Source of the DNA: an uncultured Bacteroidota bacterium
GTDB taxonomy: Bacteria > Bacteroidota > Bacteroidia > 2-12-FULL-35-15
Reading direction: 5' to 3'
DNA length: 5,509 bases
NCBI GenBank assembly: GCA_903833025.1
Contig: CAILDT010000863.1
Span: 1 to 5,509, forward strand
The stretch's first letter is position 1. The number at the start of each line of letters is the position of its first letter. Positions 4,925 through 5,509 of the stretch are shown here, in pieces. The notes beneath the pieces are model-generated. The model saw nothing but the letters and a program-made list of their open reading frames with translations, was not told where the DNA came from and searched no databases. Made by a program: the position numbers and the translations under genes.

Positions 4925-5509
4925 ATGAAAATAAAAAAACTACTCTTGCTATTGATAATTCTTAATGCGAATACCATAGTTGCACAAAAAAAATACGATT
5001 TAAAACCGGTAACCGTTACCGCTTATCGTACACCTGATACCGTGTTTGGTACGTGGAAATTTAATGTGGATGATTATGCTTTTTATGAGGATAAATTTAT
5101 TTTGCTAACGTTCGAAAAGAATTTGGAACACGCTAAAGTAATGCTTGCCGATGCAACACAAAAGGTACTTTCTACTTTCGAGTTGCCTGATGAAGCAGAA
5201 AGATTGTATAAAGATTATTTGGGGTACATCAACGTTATTTGCAAAGAACATATTTACAGAATAAAAATTAAAGATGATGTGATACATCTGGCATCGCTGC
5301 CTGTAAACGATTATCGGAATTTAATTATGCCTTGCATTGATACGATTGGAAAGGATATTTATTTCTCGAATTACCAAAAAGATTATCCGCAATTTAATTA
5401 TTACGCATACAATCCGGTGGAGAAACAAACGACACAATTAAAATCGGTATGCGATGATGAATCATTGAAAGGTTATAATATGGAGTATTATTTTTTGAAA
5501 CCGAAAGAA
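4925..5509 (+). CDS. Secreted protein of unknown function (3' end outside window)
   Basis: The frame is open from ATG 4925 to the last base (195 codons, no stop), so the gene continues past the window. Residues 1-20 are a signal peptide: MKIKK, a run of Leu/Ile, and a cut after IVA before Q21. The mature part begins KKYDLKPVTVTAYRTPDTVFG and continues as short alternating hydrophobic strands with many aromatic residues, for example DDYAFYEDKFILLTFEKN, GYINVICKEHIYRIKIKDD, and GKDIYFSNYQKDYPQFNYYAYNP. This strand-turn-strand rhythm resembles beta-propeller blades in Bacteroidota secreted proteins, but I recognise no defining motif and do not assign a family. There is no lipoprotein Cys after the signal peptide, so it is probably periplasmic or exported. 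It is divergent from the J-domain gene with 76 bases between the two starts, and has an unusually strong ribosome binding site. AT-rich, with no marked strand skew. Confidence 0.85.
   Translation, partial: MKIKKLLLLLIILNANTIVAQKKYDLKPVTVTAYRTPDTVFGTWKFNVDDYAFYEDKFILLTFEKNLEHAKVMLADATQKVLSTFELPDEAERLYKDYLGYINVICKEHIYRIKIKDDVIHLASLPVNDYRNLIMPCIDTIGKDIYFSNYQKDYPQFNYYAYNPVEKQTTQLKSVCDDESLKGYNMEYYFLKPKE

Overview
The window looks like chromosomal DNA of a low-GC member of the Bacteroidota. The indications are a full-length DUF5686 outer-membrane protein with an N-terminal carboxypeptidase-regulatory-like domain, gene starts mostly without Shine-Dalgarno sequences, short Bacteroidota-style signal peptides ending in A-Q, and a perfect TAnnTTTG -7 box. 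Genus and species cannot be told from the sequence.

Layout. (1) Bases 1-719, plus strand: the 3' part of an alpha/beta-hydrolase (dienelactone-hydrolase-like) gene whose true start lies upstream of the window. (2) Bases 720-1660: a 941-base gene-free gap between two convergent genes. It holds a 15-copy 21-bp minisatellite (767-1079, with degenerate copies to about 1121) and a nested palindromic element (core 1302-1577). That element has 22-bp perfect outer arms, 15-bp perfect inner arms and several small hairpins, three of them GCTCC/GGAGC. (3) Bases 1661-4192, minus strand: a complete 843-residue DUF5686 protein, predicted to be an outer-membrane beta-barrel. (4) Bases 4255-4848, minus strand: a J-domain protein with two C-terminal membrane segments, 62 bases upstream of the DUF5686 gene and probably co-transcribed with it. 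(5) From 4925 on the plus strand, divergent: a secreted protein of unknown function, cut by the window end and preceded by an unusually strong Shine-Dalgarno sequence.

How the genes fit together. The J-domain protein and the DUF5686 barrel probably form a two-gene unit read leftwards from a promoter in the 76-base divergent region 4849-4924. An envelope-related role is plausible, but the sequence does not prove a joint function. The hydrolase is separated from them by the repeat-rich convergent gap and need not be related. The most unusual material is non-coding: the minisatellite, the nested palindrome, and a strong G+T excess on the plus strand over roughly the first 3 kb that ignores gene direction and fades further right.
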